Positions 1 through 10,242 of a stretch of 64,000 bases of DNA are shown here, piece after piece. The position numbers were made by a program, and so were the translations under genes. The first letter of the stretch is position 1; every line of letters starts with the position of its first letter. The stretch is from NCBI GenBank assembly GCA_945897565.1, contig CAMDFN010000007.1:34957-98956 (forward strand), in the 5' to 3' direction. This stretch comes from Chryseobacterium gleum. Lineage in GTDB: Bacteria; Bacteroidota; Bacteroidia; Flavobacteriales_D; Crocinitomicaceae. The notes beneath the pieces were generated by a model. The model was not told the DNA's origin. It did no database searches and saw nothing but the letters and a program-made list of their open reading frames with translations.

Positions 1-1728
1 CGCTATTTATTGATCCGCAGAAAAGTAACCAACGCTGCGCGCAAAAAACTCCGCAAGCTGCCTATTTTTGATTTAGGTCAAATGAAGGGGGGCATCATTG
101 ACAACATCGAGGTGATCTTGCGCAAAAAACCATTCGGTAACCTGCTCAACCGCACACTTGGCTACTTTAAAATTCAAAACCTTCACGATACGCTGCGCGT
201 CGGTATCGAAGGAGCCTATTACGATTATCTCAAGGGCGAACAAGGAAAGGAAATCGAACAGCGCATTTCGTCGGGCTGGAAACGCACTGGTAAAATCATC
301 AAAGACGCCGTTGAAGGAGCTGATGTCATTAGCACAATAGATAAAGAAATTCAGGAAGTAGCACATTCAGAGCTCGAAAAACAAATGATCTATATGGATG
401 CGCAGCACGGCAGTGTCATCTTAATGGAGGTTGAGACGGGTTATGTCAGAGCTATTGCCAATCTCACCAAAACAAGTAAAGGCAGGTACTCGGAGAGCTT
501 CAATTATGCCATTGGGCATTTAGAAGTACCTGGCTCCACCTTCAAACTCGCCTCTATAATGGCAGGTTTAGAAGACGAGCGCTTTAAAATCACGGATAAA
601 GTCAATGCAACGGGTCGTTACAATGTAGGTGGCGATGGCATGTCTGATGCCAACAATGGTATGGGCTACGGCGTCATTACCATCCAAAAAGCTTTTGAAA
701 AATCTTCGAATGTCATTTTGCAGCTCATGAACCGCAGCTACCGCAATGACCCAGAAGTTTTTATCGAAAGACTCAAGCAATTCGGCCTCACCGAAAAATT
801 AGGCATCGATTTAGAAGGGGAGCCGCGCCCAAAGGTTTCTCAGCCTGGCGATGCCAATTGGTCTGCACTTTCTTTACCTTGGACCTCAGTAGGTTATGAA
901 GTGATGCAAACGCCTTTGCAAACTTTGGCATTTTATAACGCTGTTGCCAACAAAGGTCAGTTGGTTCGTCCTTTATTTGTCGAGAAAATCAAAAGACACG
1001 GGCAGGTCATCAAAACCTTTAAGCCTGTAGTGCTCAATCCAGAGATTTGTTCTGCCCACACACTTCGAATTCTCCAAAATTGTTTGGAGGGCGTCATGAT
1101 CCGCGGAACCGGTAAGCAATTGAAAAGTTCGTTGTTTACCATTGCCGGCAAAACAGGAACAGCGCAATTGCGCGGCGATGCTGGTTACCGCGATGACAAA
1201 CAAAAGTCTTACCAAGCGTCTTTCGTGGGTTATTTCCCGGCTAAAAAACCCATTTATTCATGCATTGTAGTTATTGCCCGTCCTGTGCGTGCGTATTATG
1301 GTGCAGCAGTTTCAGGAACCGTTTTTGCGGAAATCGCCAACAAAATTTATGCCTCAGCTTTACAATATCACCGCGCTGTCAATGACCCCCGCGCCACGCT
1401 AGCAACAGATGTGCCAATGCTCAAATGTGGCAATAGCAAAGATTTGACCTACTTACTCAAGCAACTCAATGTGCGCTATCAACTCAATTCTTCAAGTGAA
1501 TGGGTGCAGAGCGACACCACCGATCAGCGCTTACAAGTACAGCGCAAGGCCATCCTTGATAAAAAGGTACCAAATGTCAGTGGAATGAGCGCCAAAGACG
1601 CTGTGTATTTATTAGAATCTCGCGGTTTAATTGTGCGGCTTATGGGCAGAGGCCAGGTCTATAGCCAGTCGATTTCATCAGGGCAGCCCTTCGCAAAAGG
1701 ACAGTTGATTCAAATCAAATTACAATAA
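1..1728 (+). CDS. ftsI: Penicillin-binding protein, FtsI-type D,D-transpeptidase (5' partial)
   Basis: Division-specific peptidoglycan transpeptidase that cross-links septal murein in the periplasm. The frame is open to the window edge, so the N-terminal membrane anchor lies outside; the ORF-track start at 10 is only an in-frame TTG. The three penicillin-binding signatures are visible: STFK (nucleophile Ser) near residue 176 of the listed ORF, SSN near 232, and KTGTAQ further on. A C-terminal PASTA-like domain starts at VPNVSGMSAKDA. It is the first visible gene of a dcw cluster and lies 3 bases before murE. Assignment as FtsI rather than PBP2/MrdA rests on this position and on the PASTA tail. 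Confidence 0.93.
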   Translation, partial: RYLLIRRKVTNAARKKLRKLPIFDLGQMKGGIIDNIEVILRKKPFGNLLNRTLGYFKIQNLHDTLRVGIEGAYYDYLKGEQGKEIEQRISSGWKRTGKIIKDAVEGADVISTIDKEIQEVAHSELEKQMIYMDAQHGSVILMEVETGYVRAIANLTKTSKGRYSESFNYAIGHLEVPGSTFKLASIMAGLEDERFKITDKVNATGRYNVGGDGMSDANNGMGYGVITIQKAFEKSSNVILQLMNRSYRNDPEVFIERLKQFGLTEKLGIDLEGEPRPKVSQPGDANWSALSLPWTSVGYEVMQTPLQTLAFYNAVANKGQLVRPLFVEKIKRHGQVIKTFKPVVLNPEICSAHTLRILQNCLEGVMIRGTGKQLKSSLFTIAGKTGTAQLRGDAGYRDDKQKSYQASFVGYFPAKKPIYSCIVVIARPVRAYYGAAVSGTVFAEIANKIYASALQYHRAVNDPRATLATDVPMLKCGNSKDLTYLLKQLNVRYQLNSSSEWVQSDTTDQRLQVQRKAILDKKVPNVSGMSAKDAVYLLESRGLIVRLMGRGQVYSQSISSGQPFAKGQLIQIKLQ

Positions 1729-1731
1729 CAA

Positions 1732-3189
1732 ATGAGTCAGGTCAAGCAGCTATTTTCGGATATTCCCTACACCCTTCTTCAGGGTGAAATGAGCGAGTTG
1801 CCTACCGCACTTGTATTTGATTCGCGCAAAGCTGAGCCTGGCGTTTTGTTTTGTTGCATGGTTGGCACCCAAACCGACGCTCACCAATTTGCGTCCAATG
1901 CCTATGAACAAGGTTGCCGCTTATTTGTGGTGCAACAGCAAATCGAACTTCCTGCAGCTGCTACAATTGTTTTGGTAGAAAACACCAATACGGCTCTAGC
2001 AAAATTGGCTTGTGCTTTTTATGGGCATCCGTCCAAAGAACTCACCTTGGTGGGTGTTACGGGTACGAATGGCAAAACCACCACTGCGACGCTACTCCAC
2101 GATTTATTTAGTCAGTTAGGCTTTTTCTGTGGCCTTCTTTCTACGGTTGTCAATAAAATTGGAACACAGGCAATTGCCGCTACCCACACCACTCCAAATC
2201 CAGTGGCACTCAACGCCTTGCTACGAGACATGGTGCGTGCAGGATGTCAATATTGCTTCATGGAAGTCAGTTCGCATGCCATAGACCAAGGAAGAGTTGA
2301 AGGTTTGCATTTTGCTGCGGCAGGCTTCACGAACATCACGCATGATCATTTAGATTACCACCATACTTTTGCGGAATATTTGCGCGTCAAAAAGGCCTTT
2401 TTTGATGGTTTGCCACCCAGCGCTTTCGCTTTGGTCAATTCCGATGACCGAAACGGGATGGTAATGCTGCAAAATACGCGCGCCAATCGCCAAACATACG
2501 CCCTCAAAACGCTTGCCGATTTCAAGGGTAAAATCATGGAGAACAGCCTGAGCGGTTTGGTTTTACAAATCAATGGGCAAGAAGTCCATACGCGTTTAGT
2601 AGGCGCTTTCAATGCTGCTAATTTGCTTTTGGTTTACGGCTTGGCTGTGGGCTTGGGTCAGGAGCCACTCGAGGTGCTGCGCGCAATGAGCCAACTCACA
2701 CACGTGGCTGGGCGCTTTGAGCACTTGCGCAGCCCTAAAGGCATTACGGCAATTGTCGATTATGCGCATACACCCGATGCGCTAGAAAACGTATTGGCAA
2801 CTATTGCCGCTTTTCAGCAAAACAACAAAGTGATTACCGTAGTAGGTTGCGGCGGCGATCGCGACAAAGCAAAGCGCCCACAAATGGCGGCTATTGCCGC
2901 AGCGCGTAGCCAGCAAGTTGTCCTGACCTCAGACAACCCACGCACCGAAGATCCGCAGCAAATTATTGCCGACATGGAAGCTGGCCTAGATGCTGCGGCT
3001 GCATCCCGCACCTTAGCTGTTCTCGACCGCAAGCAAGCCATCAAAACCGCTTTATTACTTGCACAGCCCGGCGATATTTTACTCATTGCTGGCAAGGGTC
3101 ACGAAACTTATCAAGAAGTCAACGGCGTTCGCACCTCCTTCGACGACGTTGCCATTACCAAAGCACTTTTTAATCAACTAGATAAATAA
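1732..3189 (+). CDS. murE: UDP-MurNAc-L-Ala-D-Glu--meso-diaminopimelate ligase
   Basis: Cytoplasmic ATP-dependent Mur ligase that adds the third residue to the peptidoglycan stem peptide. The P-loop GTNGKTTT sits at residues 111-118. The substrate-recognition motif DNPR occurs in the C-terminal domain (SDNPRTEDP), which in this family indicates meso-DAP rather than lysine. Length (485 aa) is normal. The gene follows ftsI by 3 bases and precedes mraY by 1 base, so translation is probably coupled along the operon. Confidence 0.97.
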   Translation: MSQVKQLFSDIPYTLLQGEMSELPTALVFDSRKAEPGVLFCCMVGTQTDAHQFASNAYEQGCRLFVVQQQIELPAAATIVLVENTNTALAKLACAFYGHPSKELTLVGVTGTNGKTTTATLLHDLFSQLGFFCGLLSTVVNKIGTQAIAATHTTPNPVALNALLRDMVRAGCQYCFMEVSSHAIDQGRVEGLHFAAAGFTNITHDHLDYHHTFAEYLRVKKAFFDGLPPSAFALVNSDDRNGMVMLQNTRANRQTYALKTLADFKGKIMENSLSGLVLQINGQEVHTRLVGAFNAANLLLVYGLAVGLGQEPLEVLRAMSQLTHVAGRFEHLRSPKGITAIVDYAHTPDALENVLATIAAFQQNNKVITVVGCGGDRDKAKRPQMAAIAAARSQQVVLTSDNPRTEDPQQIIADMEAGLDAAAASRTLAVLDRKQAIKTALLLAQPGDILLIAGKGHETYQEVNGVRTSFDDVAITKALFNQLDK

Positions 3190-3190
3190 C

Positions 3191-4435
3191 ATGATCTATT
3201 ATTTGTTTTCCTGGCTCGATCAATTGAATTTTCCTGGTGCAGGTTTGTTTCAATTTATTTCTTTTCGCGCAGCTTTAGCGCTCATCACCTCCTTGGTTGT
3301 ATCTGTAGTGATTGGCAAGCGCATCATTGCCCGCCTGCGCCGCCAACAAATTGGCGAAACCGTCCGCGACCTCGGTTTGGCTGGGCAGTTAGAAAAATCG
3401 GGTACACCAACCATGGGTGGTCTGATCATTTTGGCTGCTATTTTGGTACCGACTTTATTGTTCGCCAAACTTCAGAATGTGTATGTCATCACCATGGTCA
3501 TTGCCACTATTTGGTTGGGCCTCATCGGTTTTTTAGACGACTACATTAAAGTATTCAAAAAGAACAAAGAAGGTTTAAAAGGCACTTCTAAAATCATCGG
3601 TCAGATTGGAGTTGGGCTCATTGTTGGCGGTATTCTCTATTTCTCTAATGATGTGGTGGTGCATAAAAGAGTTTCTGCACACTACAAGCTGCAGGCAGAT
3701 GAAACTTTTGTGACGCACGAACACGCTCAAAATACCGGTGAGCACTACAAATGGATCCGCACCGACGACATGACTACCACCATACCTTTTTTCAAAGGCA
3801 ATGAATTCAATTACAATTGGCTTATCGGCGACGTCAATAAGTCTTATGGCTGGCTGATCTTCATTCCAATTGTCATTTTTATTGTCATTGCTGTCTCCAA
3901 CGGTGCCAACATGACCGATGGCCTGGATGGTTTGGCGACCGGAACCTCTGCTATTGTTGGCTTAGCCTTAGCTGTATTGGCTTATGTCAGTTCGCACGCC
4001 AAATTTGCCGACTACCTCAACGTCATGTACATTCCAGAAGCCGAAGAGCTCGTGATTTTCATTGCCGCATTTGTTGGCGCGTGTGTCGGCTTTTTGTGGT
4101 ACAACGCTTTTCCTGCACAAGTATTTATGGGTGACACCGGAAGCCTGGCTTTGGGGGGTATCATTGCGGTATTTGCCATTGCCATTCGCAAAGAACTCCT
4201 CATTCCTGTACTGTGTGGCATTTTTCTTATTGAGAATGTTTCTGTGCTGCTGCAGGTGGGTTATTTTAAGTTTACCAAAAGGCAATACGGTGAAGGCCGG
4301 CGCATTTTTCTTATGGCACCGCTGCACCACCATTACCAAAAGCAGGGTATACACGAAGCAAAAATTGTTGCTCGCTTCTGGATTGTAGCTGTGCTCTTGG
4401 CTGTAGTAACCATCGTAACCCTCAAATTGCGTTAA
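3191..4435 (+). CDS. mraY: Phospho-N-acetylmuramoyl-pentapeptide transferase
   Basis: Integral membrane enzyme that transfers phospho-MurNAc-pentapeptide to undecaprenyl phosphate, making lipid I. Recognisable MraY motifs include GTPTMGG near residue 70, LGFLDDYIK-like [38 protein letters not shown] and the MAPLHHHYQ loop. At 414 aa it is longer than many MraY proteins because of a hydrophilic insertion (about residues 155-215) between membrane segments; I recall such an insertion as common in Bacteroidota homologues. It sits between murE and murD with 1-base gaps. Confidence 0.97.
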   Translation: MIYYLFSWLDQLNFPGAGLFQFISFRAALALITSLVVSVVIGKRIIARLRRQQIGETVRDLGLAGQLEKSGTPTMGGLIILAAILVPTLLFAKLQNVYVITMVIATIWLGLIGFLDDYIKVFKKNKEGLKGTSKIIGQIGVGLIVGGILYFSNDVVVHKRVSAHYKLQADETFVTHEHAQNTGEHYKWIRTDDMTTTIPFFKGNEFNYNWLIGDVNKSYGWLIFIPIVIFIVIAVSNGANMTDGLDGLATGTSAIVGLALAVLAYVSSHAKFADYLNVMYIPEAEELVIFIAAFVGACVGFLWYNAFPAQVFMGDTGSLALGGIIAVFAIAIRKELLIPVLCGIFLIENVSVLLQVGYFKFTKRQYGEGRRIFLMAPLHHHYQKQGIHEAKIVARFWIVAVLLAVVTIVTLKLR

Positions 4436-4436
4436 G

Positions 4437-5783
4437 ATGGACGCTCAAAATCGCTTGCTTGTAATTTTAGGCGCCGGTGAATCTGGTGTCGGTGCAGCTA
4501 TTTTGGGCAAAGCGAAAGGCTGGCGTGTATTTGTTTCCGATGGCGCGCAGATCAAGCAGACGTATCAACAAGATTTGCAAGCAAACGACATCTCCTATGA
4601 ATCTGCGCAGCACACGATGTCGCAAATTTTGGCCGCAGACTTGGTGATCAAGTCACCGGGTATTCCAGAAAAGGCGGAGGTCATGAAGGCCATTCGTCAA
4701 AAAGGCATTCAGGTGATCTCCGAAATTGAATTTGCAGGTTATTATTCCACGGCAAAGCACATTTGTATCACGGGAAGCAACGGCAAAACCACCACAACTA
4801 TGTGGTGCTATCATATACTGCGTAAAGCTGGGCTAAATGTAGGTTTGGCCGGAAATGTCGGGCAGAGTTTTGCAAAGCAGGTGGCTACTGAATCTTTTGA
4901 TATTTATGTGTTGGAGCTGAGTTCTTTTCAACTCGACGACATGTATGCTTTCAAGGCCGATATTGCGATTCTAACCAACATCAGCCCCGACCATCTCGAT
5001 CGCTACAACTATCAAATGGAAAACTACGTGAGTGCGAAGTTCCGTGTCTTACAAAATCAACTTGCAAGCGACTATTTTATATACAATGCCGACGATGTCA
5101 CTATCAATTCCTACTTAAAAGAAATACAACCCAAAGCTCAATTAGCGCCTTTTTCTTTGACAACTGTTCAAGAAAACGGAGGCTACGCAGATCAGCAACA
5201 ACTATACATCAACATAAACAAACAACAACTTACCATGTCTATCCACGAATTAGCTTTAAAAGGCAAACACAACACCCAGAACGCGCTTGCTGCAGGAATT
5301 GCAGCAAGGCTCGTCGAAATCCGCACGGATATCGTGCGCGAAAGCCTCGAAGATTTTATCAATGTAGAGCACCGAATGGAGTTTGTTGCTAAAGTCAACG
5401 GAATTGAATTCATCAATGACTCCAAAGCGACGAACATCAATGCGGCCTGGTTCGCATTGGAATCAATGGAAAAACCAACCGTTTGGATTGTAGGTGGTGT
5501 AGACAAGGGCAACGACTACAGCGAGCTGCAAGATTTAGTGGCTCAGAAAGTAAAAGCAATTGTATGCCTTGGCGTCGATAATCAAAAAATTATTGAAGCT
5601 TACAAAGACAAGGTGGAAATAATTGTAGAGGCGAAATCGGCTCACGAAGCGGTTTCGTTTGCGTATCAACTTGCCAAAAATGACGACGCTGTTTTATTGT
5701 CTCCGGCTTGTGCAAGTTTTGATTTATTCAGCAGCTACGAAGACCGTGGTCAGCAATTTAAAAAAGCTGTCCGCATGTTATAA
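4437..5783 (+). CDS. murD: UDP-N-acetylmuramoyl-L-alanine--D-glutamate ligase
   Basis: Cytoplasmic Mur ligase adding D-glutamate to UDP-MurNAc-L-Ala. The N-terminal nucleotide-sugar domain carries GAGESGVGAA. The central ATPase has the P-loop TGSNGKTTTT, and the expected LTNISPDHLDRY and INDSKATN motifs follow. The 448 aa length is normal. The ATG is one base after the mraY stop, and ftsW starts 8 bases after this stop. Confidence 0.97.
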   Translation: MDAQNRLLVILGAGESGVGAAILGKAKGWRVFVSDGAQIKQTYQQDLQANDISYESAQHTMSQILAADLVIKSPGIPEKAEVMKAIRQKGIQVISEIEFAGYYSTAKHICITGSNGKTTTTMWCYHILRKAGLNVGLAGNVGQSFAKQVATESFDIYVLELSSFQLDDMYAFKADIAILTNISPDHLDRYNYQMENYVSAKFRVLQNQLASDYFIYNADDVTINSYLKEIQPKAQLAPFSLTTVQENGGYADQQQLYININKQQLTMSIHELALKGKHNTQNALAAGIAARLVEIRTDIVRESLEDFINVEHRMEFVAKVNGIEFINDSKATNINAAWFALESMEKPTVWIVGGVDKGNDYSELQDLVAQKVKAIVCLGVDNQKIIEAYKDKVEIIVEAKSAHEAVSFAYQLAKNDDAVLLSPACASFDLFSSYEDRGQQFKKAVRML

Positions 5784-5791
5784 GAATTGAT

Positions 5792-6985
5792 ATGAGAACC
5801 TATCTTTCCTATCTTAAGGGCGACCCCGTTATTTGGATCATTACTTTGCTAATGATGGCTTTTTCGTTGGTCACGGTGTATAGTTTCGTTCCTATTCTGA
5901 TCAAGATAGAAGGGGGTTCTCCGTTTTTATATCTTTTCAAGCATTTAATTTATGTGGTGCTGGGCTTTGGGAGTATGTATGCCATTCATCGGGTGCCGGC
6001 CAAATATATTAGTCAGTTGGCCAAGTTTGCCTATTATTTAGGCTTGGCCTTATTGATTTTCACTTGGTTTTTTGGTGCTGAGGTAAATGGTGCAGGCCGT
6101 TGGATACGCATTCCATTTGTGAATCTCACGTTTCAATCTTCCGATTTTGCCAAACTTGCGCTGCTCCTCTATCTGAGCAAGTTGTTGGTTAAAAAGCAGC
6201 AAAAGTTCGACAGCTGGCGAGAAGGGATATTCCCTTTATTGATCCCAATCGGAGCTATTTGTTTGCTCATCTTGAAAGACAACTTCTCTACCTCAGCAAT
6301 GGTGTTTATGTTGAGTATGCTGTTGCTGTTTATAGGTCGAGTTCCGATGTTGAAATTATTGACAATGGTGGGTGTTGGGCTTGGTTTGGTACTTCTGATT
6401 GTTAGCTTGCACCTTGCTATTCCGAAAGCTAATATTCTACCGCGCTACGATACCTGGATGAATCGCATCAATAATAGGGTAGATGCCAAAGACCAAAGTA
6501 TTGAAAGTTTACAAGCCAACCAGCAGGCCAATAACGCAAAGTTAGCAATTTCGGTAGGTGCAGTTTTCGGTCAGGGCGTGGGCGATGGCAAACTCAAAGA
6601 ATTTTTACCGGAGGCTTATGCCGATTTTTACTACGCTACTTTTGTAGAGGAATTCGGATTTGTCTCTGCTTTTATTTTAGTTCTGCTTTACATGATCTTG
6701 CTTTATCGCATGATCCGTTTTGCACTCAAAACCCAAGATTTATTTCAGAGTTATGTGGCTTTAGGTATTGGTATTCACCTACTGACCCAAGCGAGCGTAA
6801 ATATGTTGGTCTGTACGGGCGTTTTTCCTGTTACAGGTCAGAACATGCCATTTTTGGCGATGGGAGGCTCGGCCTTAGTGATGGCCTGCGTCTCAATTGG
6901 CGTGGTACAATCTTTTGCCAAAGAACTTCCTACCAAAGAACAAGAAAATCAATTTGCTAGCCCTGAACAAAATGAAATTGACTAG
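5792..6985 (+). CDS. ftsW: SEDS-family lipid II polymerase / division protein
   Basis: Polytopic membrane glycosyltransferase of the FtsW/RodA/SpoVE family that polymerises lipid II, working with the FtsI-type transpeptidase. The sequence is dominated by hydrophobic segments and has the family signatures GAEVNGAGRWIRI, FGQGVGDGKLKEFLPEAYADFYYA and FPVTGQNMPFLAMGG. Position inside the dcw cluster argues for FtsW rather than RodA. Its 3' end overlaps the preferred murG start by 14 bases. Confidence 0.94.
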   Translation: MRTYLSYLKGDPVIWIITLLMMAFSLVTVYSFVPILIKIEGGSPFLYLFKHLIYVVLGFGSMYAIHRVPAKYISQLAKFAYYLGLALLIFTWFFGAEVNGAGRWIRIPFVNLTFQSSDFAKLALLLYLSKLLVKKQQKFDSWREGIFPLLIPIGAICLLILKDNFSTSAMVFMLSMLLLFIGRVPMLKLLTMVGVGLGLVLLIVSLHLAIPKANILPRYDTWMNRINNRVDAKDQSIESLQANQQANNAKLAISVGAVFGQGVGDGKLKEFLPEAYADFYYATFVEEFGFVSAFILVLLYMILLYRMIRFALKTQDLFQSYVALGIGIHLLTQASVNMLVCTGVFPVTGQNMPFLAMGGSALVMACVSIGVVQSFAKELPTKEQENQFASPEQNEID

Positions 6986-8075
6986 AATCATCATCTCTGG
7001 AGGCGGAACAGGCGGTCATATTTTTCCTGCACTGGCGATAGCCGACGAAATCAAGCGCAGAAATGAAGCTGCCCATATTTTATTTGTTGGTGCCGAAGGT
7101 AAAATGGAAATGGAAAAAGTGCCACAGGCAGGATATCCAATTGTAGGTTTGCCTATTGTGGGTTTTCAGCGCAAACTGACACTTAAAAACCTGTTGCTTC
7201 CGTTCAAATTGGCACTGAGTTTAACGAAGGTATTTTTTGTCATCAGACGTTTTAAACCTGAGTTGGTCATCGGTGTGGGTGGGTATGCGAGTGGCCCCAC
7301 TTTGCAAATGGCACAGTTACTCGGCGTGCCTACCTTGCTTCAAGAGCAAAACTCCTTCCCTGGCAAGACCAACCAAATTTTAGCGCGCAAAGCCAAGGCG
7401 ATCTGCGTAGCCTATCCCGAAATGGCAACATTTTTTGAAGCGTCCAAAATTCAGCTCACGGGCAATCCAGTTCGCGCAGCTTTACTCCAAAACTTGGAGT
7501 CAAAAAAGCAAGAGGCAGCCGCCTATTTTGGTTTAGATGCCAACCAACCAACATTGTTTGTAATGGGTGGTAGTTTAGGTGCCAAAACGCTCAACATGGC
7601 GCTGAGATCAGCCATCAATTATTTTGAAACTGAATCTGTTCAGTTACTTTGGCAGTGCGGTAAATCTTACGAGCAAGAATTGGCAACGTTTCAAAGTACT
7701 TTAACTCCGAATATCAAAGTTTTTGCCTTTATCCAACGAATGGACCTCGCCTATGCGCTGGCAACGGTTATTGTTTCGCGCGCAGGTGCGCTGTCTGTGA
7801 GCGAGCTTGCGCTCGTGGCCAAGCCTGCAATTTTGGTGCCTTCACCAAATGTAGCCGAAGACCACCAAACTAAAAATGCACGCGCGCTCGTGGATCGAGA
7901 CGCAGCTATTTTAGTGACCGATGCACAGGCCCAAGACCAATTAGTGCCCGCGGCGCTTACACTTTTGAAAGACCAGGCCCAACAAAAAGCCCTTGCTGAG
8001 GCCATTAAAGCAATGGGGCTGCCAAATGCAGCAAGAGATATTGTAGATGTCTGTTTGAAAGTAGCCAAGATATGA
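6972..8075 (+). CDS. murG: UDP-GlcNAc:lipid I N-acetylglucosaminyltransferase
   Basis: Peripheral membrane glycosyltransferase (GT28) converting lipid I to lipid II. The N-terminal glycine loop GGGTGGHIFPALAIADE directly follows the chosen start, and GGSLGAK and the EQNSFPGKTN region are present. The ORF track begins at 6897, but the 25 residues it adds are antisense-like filler inside ftsW; MKLTRIIISGGGTGGH at 6972 matches the usual MurG N-terminus, giving 367 aa. The gene overlaps ftsW by 14 bases and murC by 4 (ATGA). Confidence 0.95.
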   Translation: MKLTRIIISGGGTGGHIFPALAIADEIKRRNEAAHILFVGAEGKMEMEKVPQAGYPIVGLPIVGFQRKLTLKNLLLPFKLALSLTKVFFVIRRFKPELVIGVGGYASGPTLQMAQLLGVPTLLQEQNSFPGKTNQILARKAKAICVAYPEMATFFEASKIQLTGNPVRAALLQNLESKKQEAAAYFGLDANQPTLFVMGGSLGAKTLNMALRSAINYFETESVQLLWQCGKSYEQELATFQSTLTPNIKVFAFIQRMDLAYALATVIVSRAGALSVSELALVAKPAILVPSPNVAEDHQTKNARALVDRDAAILVTDAQAQDQLVPAALTLLKDQAQQKALAEAIKAMGLPNAARDIVDVCLKVAKI

Positions 8076-9451
8076 AGCAGCTAGCGGCGTTTGATCGGGT
8101 ATATTTTGTGGGCATTGGCGGCATAGGCATGAGCGCTCTGGCGCGTTATTTCAAGTTCAATGGCAAACAAGTGGCTGGTTACGATAAAGTAGAAACACCG
8201 CTTACGCTCAAGTTATCCGATGAAGGTATTGCTATTCATTACGAGGACCTCGGAGCTGAAATTCCATCGGCTTTCCAAAACCCAGAAAACACGCTTGTGG
8301 TATATACACCAGCCATTAAAGCGCTGGGCGAGTTGGCTTTTTTCCAGGCCCAAAAATTTACCATTCTCAAACGCGCCGAAGTGCTCGGTGCACTGACCAA
8401 AACATATAAGGGTCTTTGTGTGGCCGGTACCCATGGTAAAACCACTACAAGTGCCTTACTGACTCATCTATTGACAGCAATTGAAGTAGGTTGCACTTCA
8501 TTTTTGGGCGGAATAGCAAGTAACTTTGACTCAAATTTAGTGTTGCACGCGAGCAGCCAATATGCGGTCATAGAGGCAGACGAATTTGACCGCAGCTTTT
8601 TACAGCTCTCCCCGTATGCGGCTATTGTAACGGCTGCAGACCCTGATCACCTCGATATTTATGGCAGTGAAGATGCCTTTGTACAAGGTTTTCGTCAGTT
8701 CACCATGCGTGTAGATCCAAAAGGATTTTGCATTCAAAAAGAAGGTTTGCAACTCCAGAGTTTGGCGCCGGTTTTCACCTATGCAATTGCTTCTCAAACA
8801 GCAAATTACAGTTTTTTAAATCTGCGCTATGTGAATGGTTTTCAAGTGGCTGATCTTAAAATTGGTGAGCTCATGCACGAAGGTTTTGAATTGGGTTTGC
8901 CCGGAATTCACAATGCGGAAAACGCACTGGGCTGTATTGCGCTGCTCCATTGTATGGGTTTCGATGTAGACCTGCTCCGGCCAGCGCTCAAGAGTTTCAA
9001 AGGAGTCAAAAGACGTTTTGAATACCAACTGCGCACCGAAAATTTAGTCTACATAGATGACTACGCGCATCATCCGACAGAGATCAATGCCCTGATCTCA
9101 TCGGTACGGGCCATATATCCAGGCCAAAAAATTACAGGGATTTTTCAGCCTCATTTGTTTTCGCGTACCCAGGATTTTGCAGCAGAATTTGCGTTGGCGC
9201 TCGCTCAACTCGATGCGCTTTATTTGTTGCCCATTTACCCTGCTCGCGAACTGCCTATTCCCGGTGTGAGCAGCGAGTGGTTGGCTGGCCTCACTCAAAT
9301 GCAACATAAATGGGTACTGCAACCTCATGAGGTGCTCACTGCACTTCAAAAACCTCAAAATGGGGTATTGCTCACTATTGGAGCTGGCGACATCGATAGG
9401 TTGGTTGGTCCGTTGACAGATTTACTCAAAATGCAAACTCTACACCGATGA
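8072..9451 (+). CDS. murC: UDP-N-acetylmuramate--L-alanine ligase
   Basis: First Mur ligase of stem-peptide synthesis, adding L-Ala to UDP-MurNAc in the cytoplasm. It has the Rossmann-like start YFVGIGGIGMSALA, the ATP-binding motif GTHGKTTTSALL, EADEFDRSF, and the YIDDYAHHPTEI motif of the C-terminal domain. Length 459 aa is typical. Both ends overlap neighbours by ATGA junctions (murG and ftsQ), a sign of translational coupling. Confidence 0.97.
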   Translation: MKQLAAFDRVYFVGIGGIGMSALARYFKFNGKQVAGYDKVETPLTLKLSDEGIAIHYEDLGAEIPSAFQNPENTLVVYTPAIKALGELAFFQAQKFTILKRAEVLGALTKTYKGLCVAGTHGKTTTSALLTHLLTAIEVGCTSFLGGIASNFDSNLVLHASSQYAVIEADEFDRSFLQLSPYAAIVTAADPDHLDIYGSEDAFVQGFRQFTMRVDPKGFCIQKEGLQLQSLAPVFTYAIASQTANYSFLNLRYVNGFQVADLKIGELMHEGFELGLPGIHNAENALGCIALLHCMGFDVDLLRPALKSFKGVKRRFEYQLRTENLVYIDDYAHHPTEINALISSVRAIYPGQKITGIFQPHLFSRTQDFAAEFALALAQLDALYLLPIYPARELPIPGVSSEWLAGLTQMQHKWVLQPHEVLTALQKPQNGVLLTIGAGDIDRLVGPLTDLLKMQTLHR

Positions 9452-10242
9452 AAATTTGGCTTTTTAGGATTTTTTGGTTGCTGCTCGCTTTTGGTGTAGC
9501 TGTCGTTTTTTACTTGGCTCAAGCATCGGAACAACAAAAAGTGCTCAGCACGCCCAAAATCGCCATTCATGCAGCTGATGAAAACGCGTTTTTAACCAAA
9601 CCTGAATTGTTAACGCGCCTTCAGTTGCGCAAATTATTTCGACGCGATATGCAGGCTAATGAACTCAATATTCACGGCATCGAACGCGCGATAGCTGCCA
9701 TGGCAGAGGTGAAGACCGTAGATGTGTACAAGCATTTAGGCGATCGGTGGGAAATCAAATTAGAACTGCGCAAACCTATTGCGCGAATTTTCAATTTACA
9801 AGGCCAGAGCTATTACCTTGACCAAGACGGTTTTATGATGTATCGATCCGCTTTGCATACGGCCAGAACGTTGGTCTTTTCAGGGCATATTTCAGATACC
9901 TATAACCCCCGTCTTCACTGTGATTTTATTAACAATCCGAATTTGAAAAGTTCTCAAAAAATTGGTCAAATCTACCGCATTTCAAATTATGTTTGTAATG
10001 ATCCATTAATGCAGAAATTAATAGGTCAAGTTTACCTAGAACCCGACGGAGATTTCATCCTTATTCCGTTGCTTGGTGAGCAACAAATTGTCTTCGGTCC
10101 AGCGCGCACCACCGAAGAAGTTTCAGACAAATTTGAACGTCTGAACCATTTTTACAAAGAAGCCCTGCCCTACGAAGGCTGGAACAAATACAAAGAAATA
10201 AGTGTCAAGTATGAAGGACAAATCGTTTGCAGAAAAAAATAA
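9448..10242 (+). CDS. ftsQ: Cell division protein FtsQ
   Basis: Bitopic inner-membrane protein of the divisome. The protein has a short cytoplasmic N-terminus, one transmembrane segment (IFWLLLAFGVAVVFYLA, about residues 7-23), then a periplasmic POTRA/FtsQ region with the VKTVDVYKHLGDRWEIKLELRKPIARI pattern. Sequence conservation in this family is low, so the call leans on topology and position between murC and ftsA. It starts in an ATGA overlap with murC and overlaps the ftsA start by about 32 bases. Confidence 0.88.
   Translation: MKIWLFRIFWLLLAFGVAVVFYLAQASEQQKVLSTPKIAIHAADENAFLTKPELLTRLQLRKLFRRDMQANELNIHGIERAIAAMAEVKTVDVYKHLGDRWEIKLELRKPIARIFNLQGQSYYLDQDGFMMYRSALHTARTLVFSGHISDTYNPRLHCDFINNPNLKSSQKIGQIYRISNYVCNDPLMQKLIGQVYLEPDGDFILIPLLGEQQIVFGPARTTEEVSDKFERLNHFYKEALPYEGWNKYKEISVKYEGQIVCRKK

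Noticed and set aside
6897-6971. N-terminal extension of MurG in the ORF track
   Set aside because: The 25 extra residues lie inside ftsW in another frame and do not resemble MurG; the ATG at 6972 gives the canonical start.
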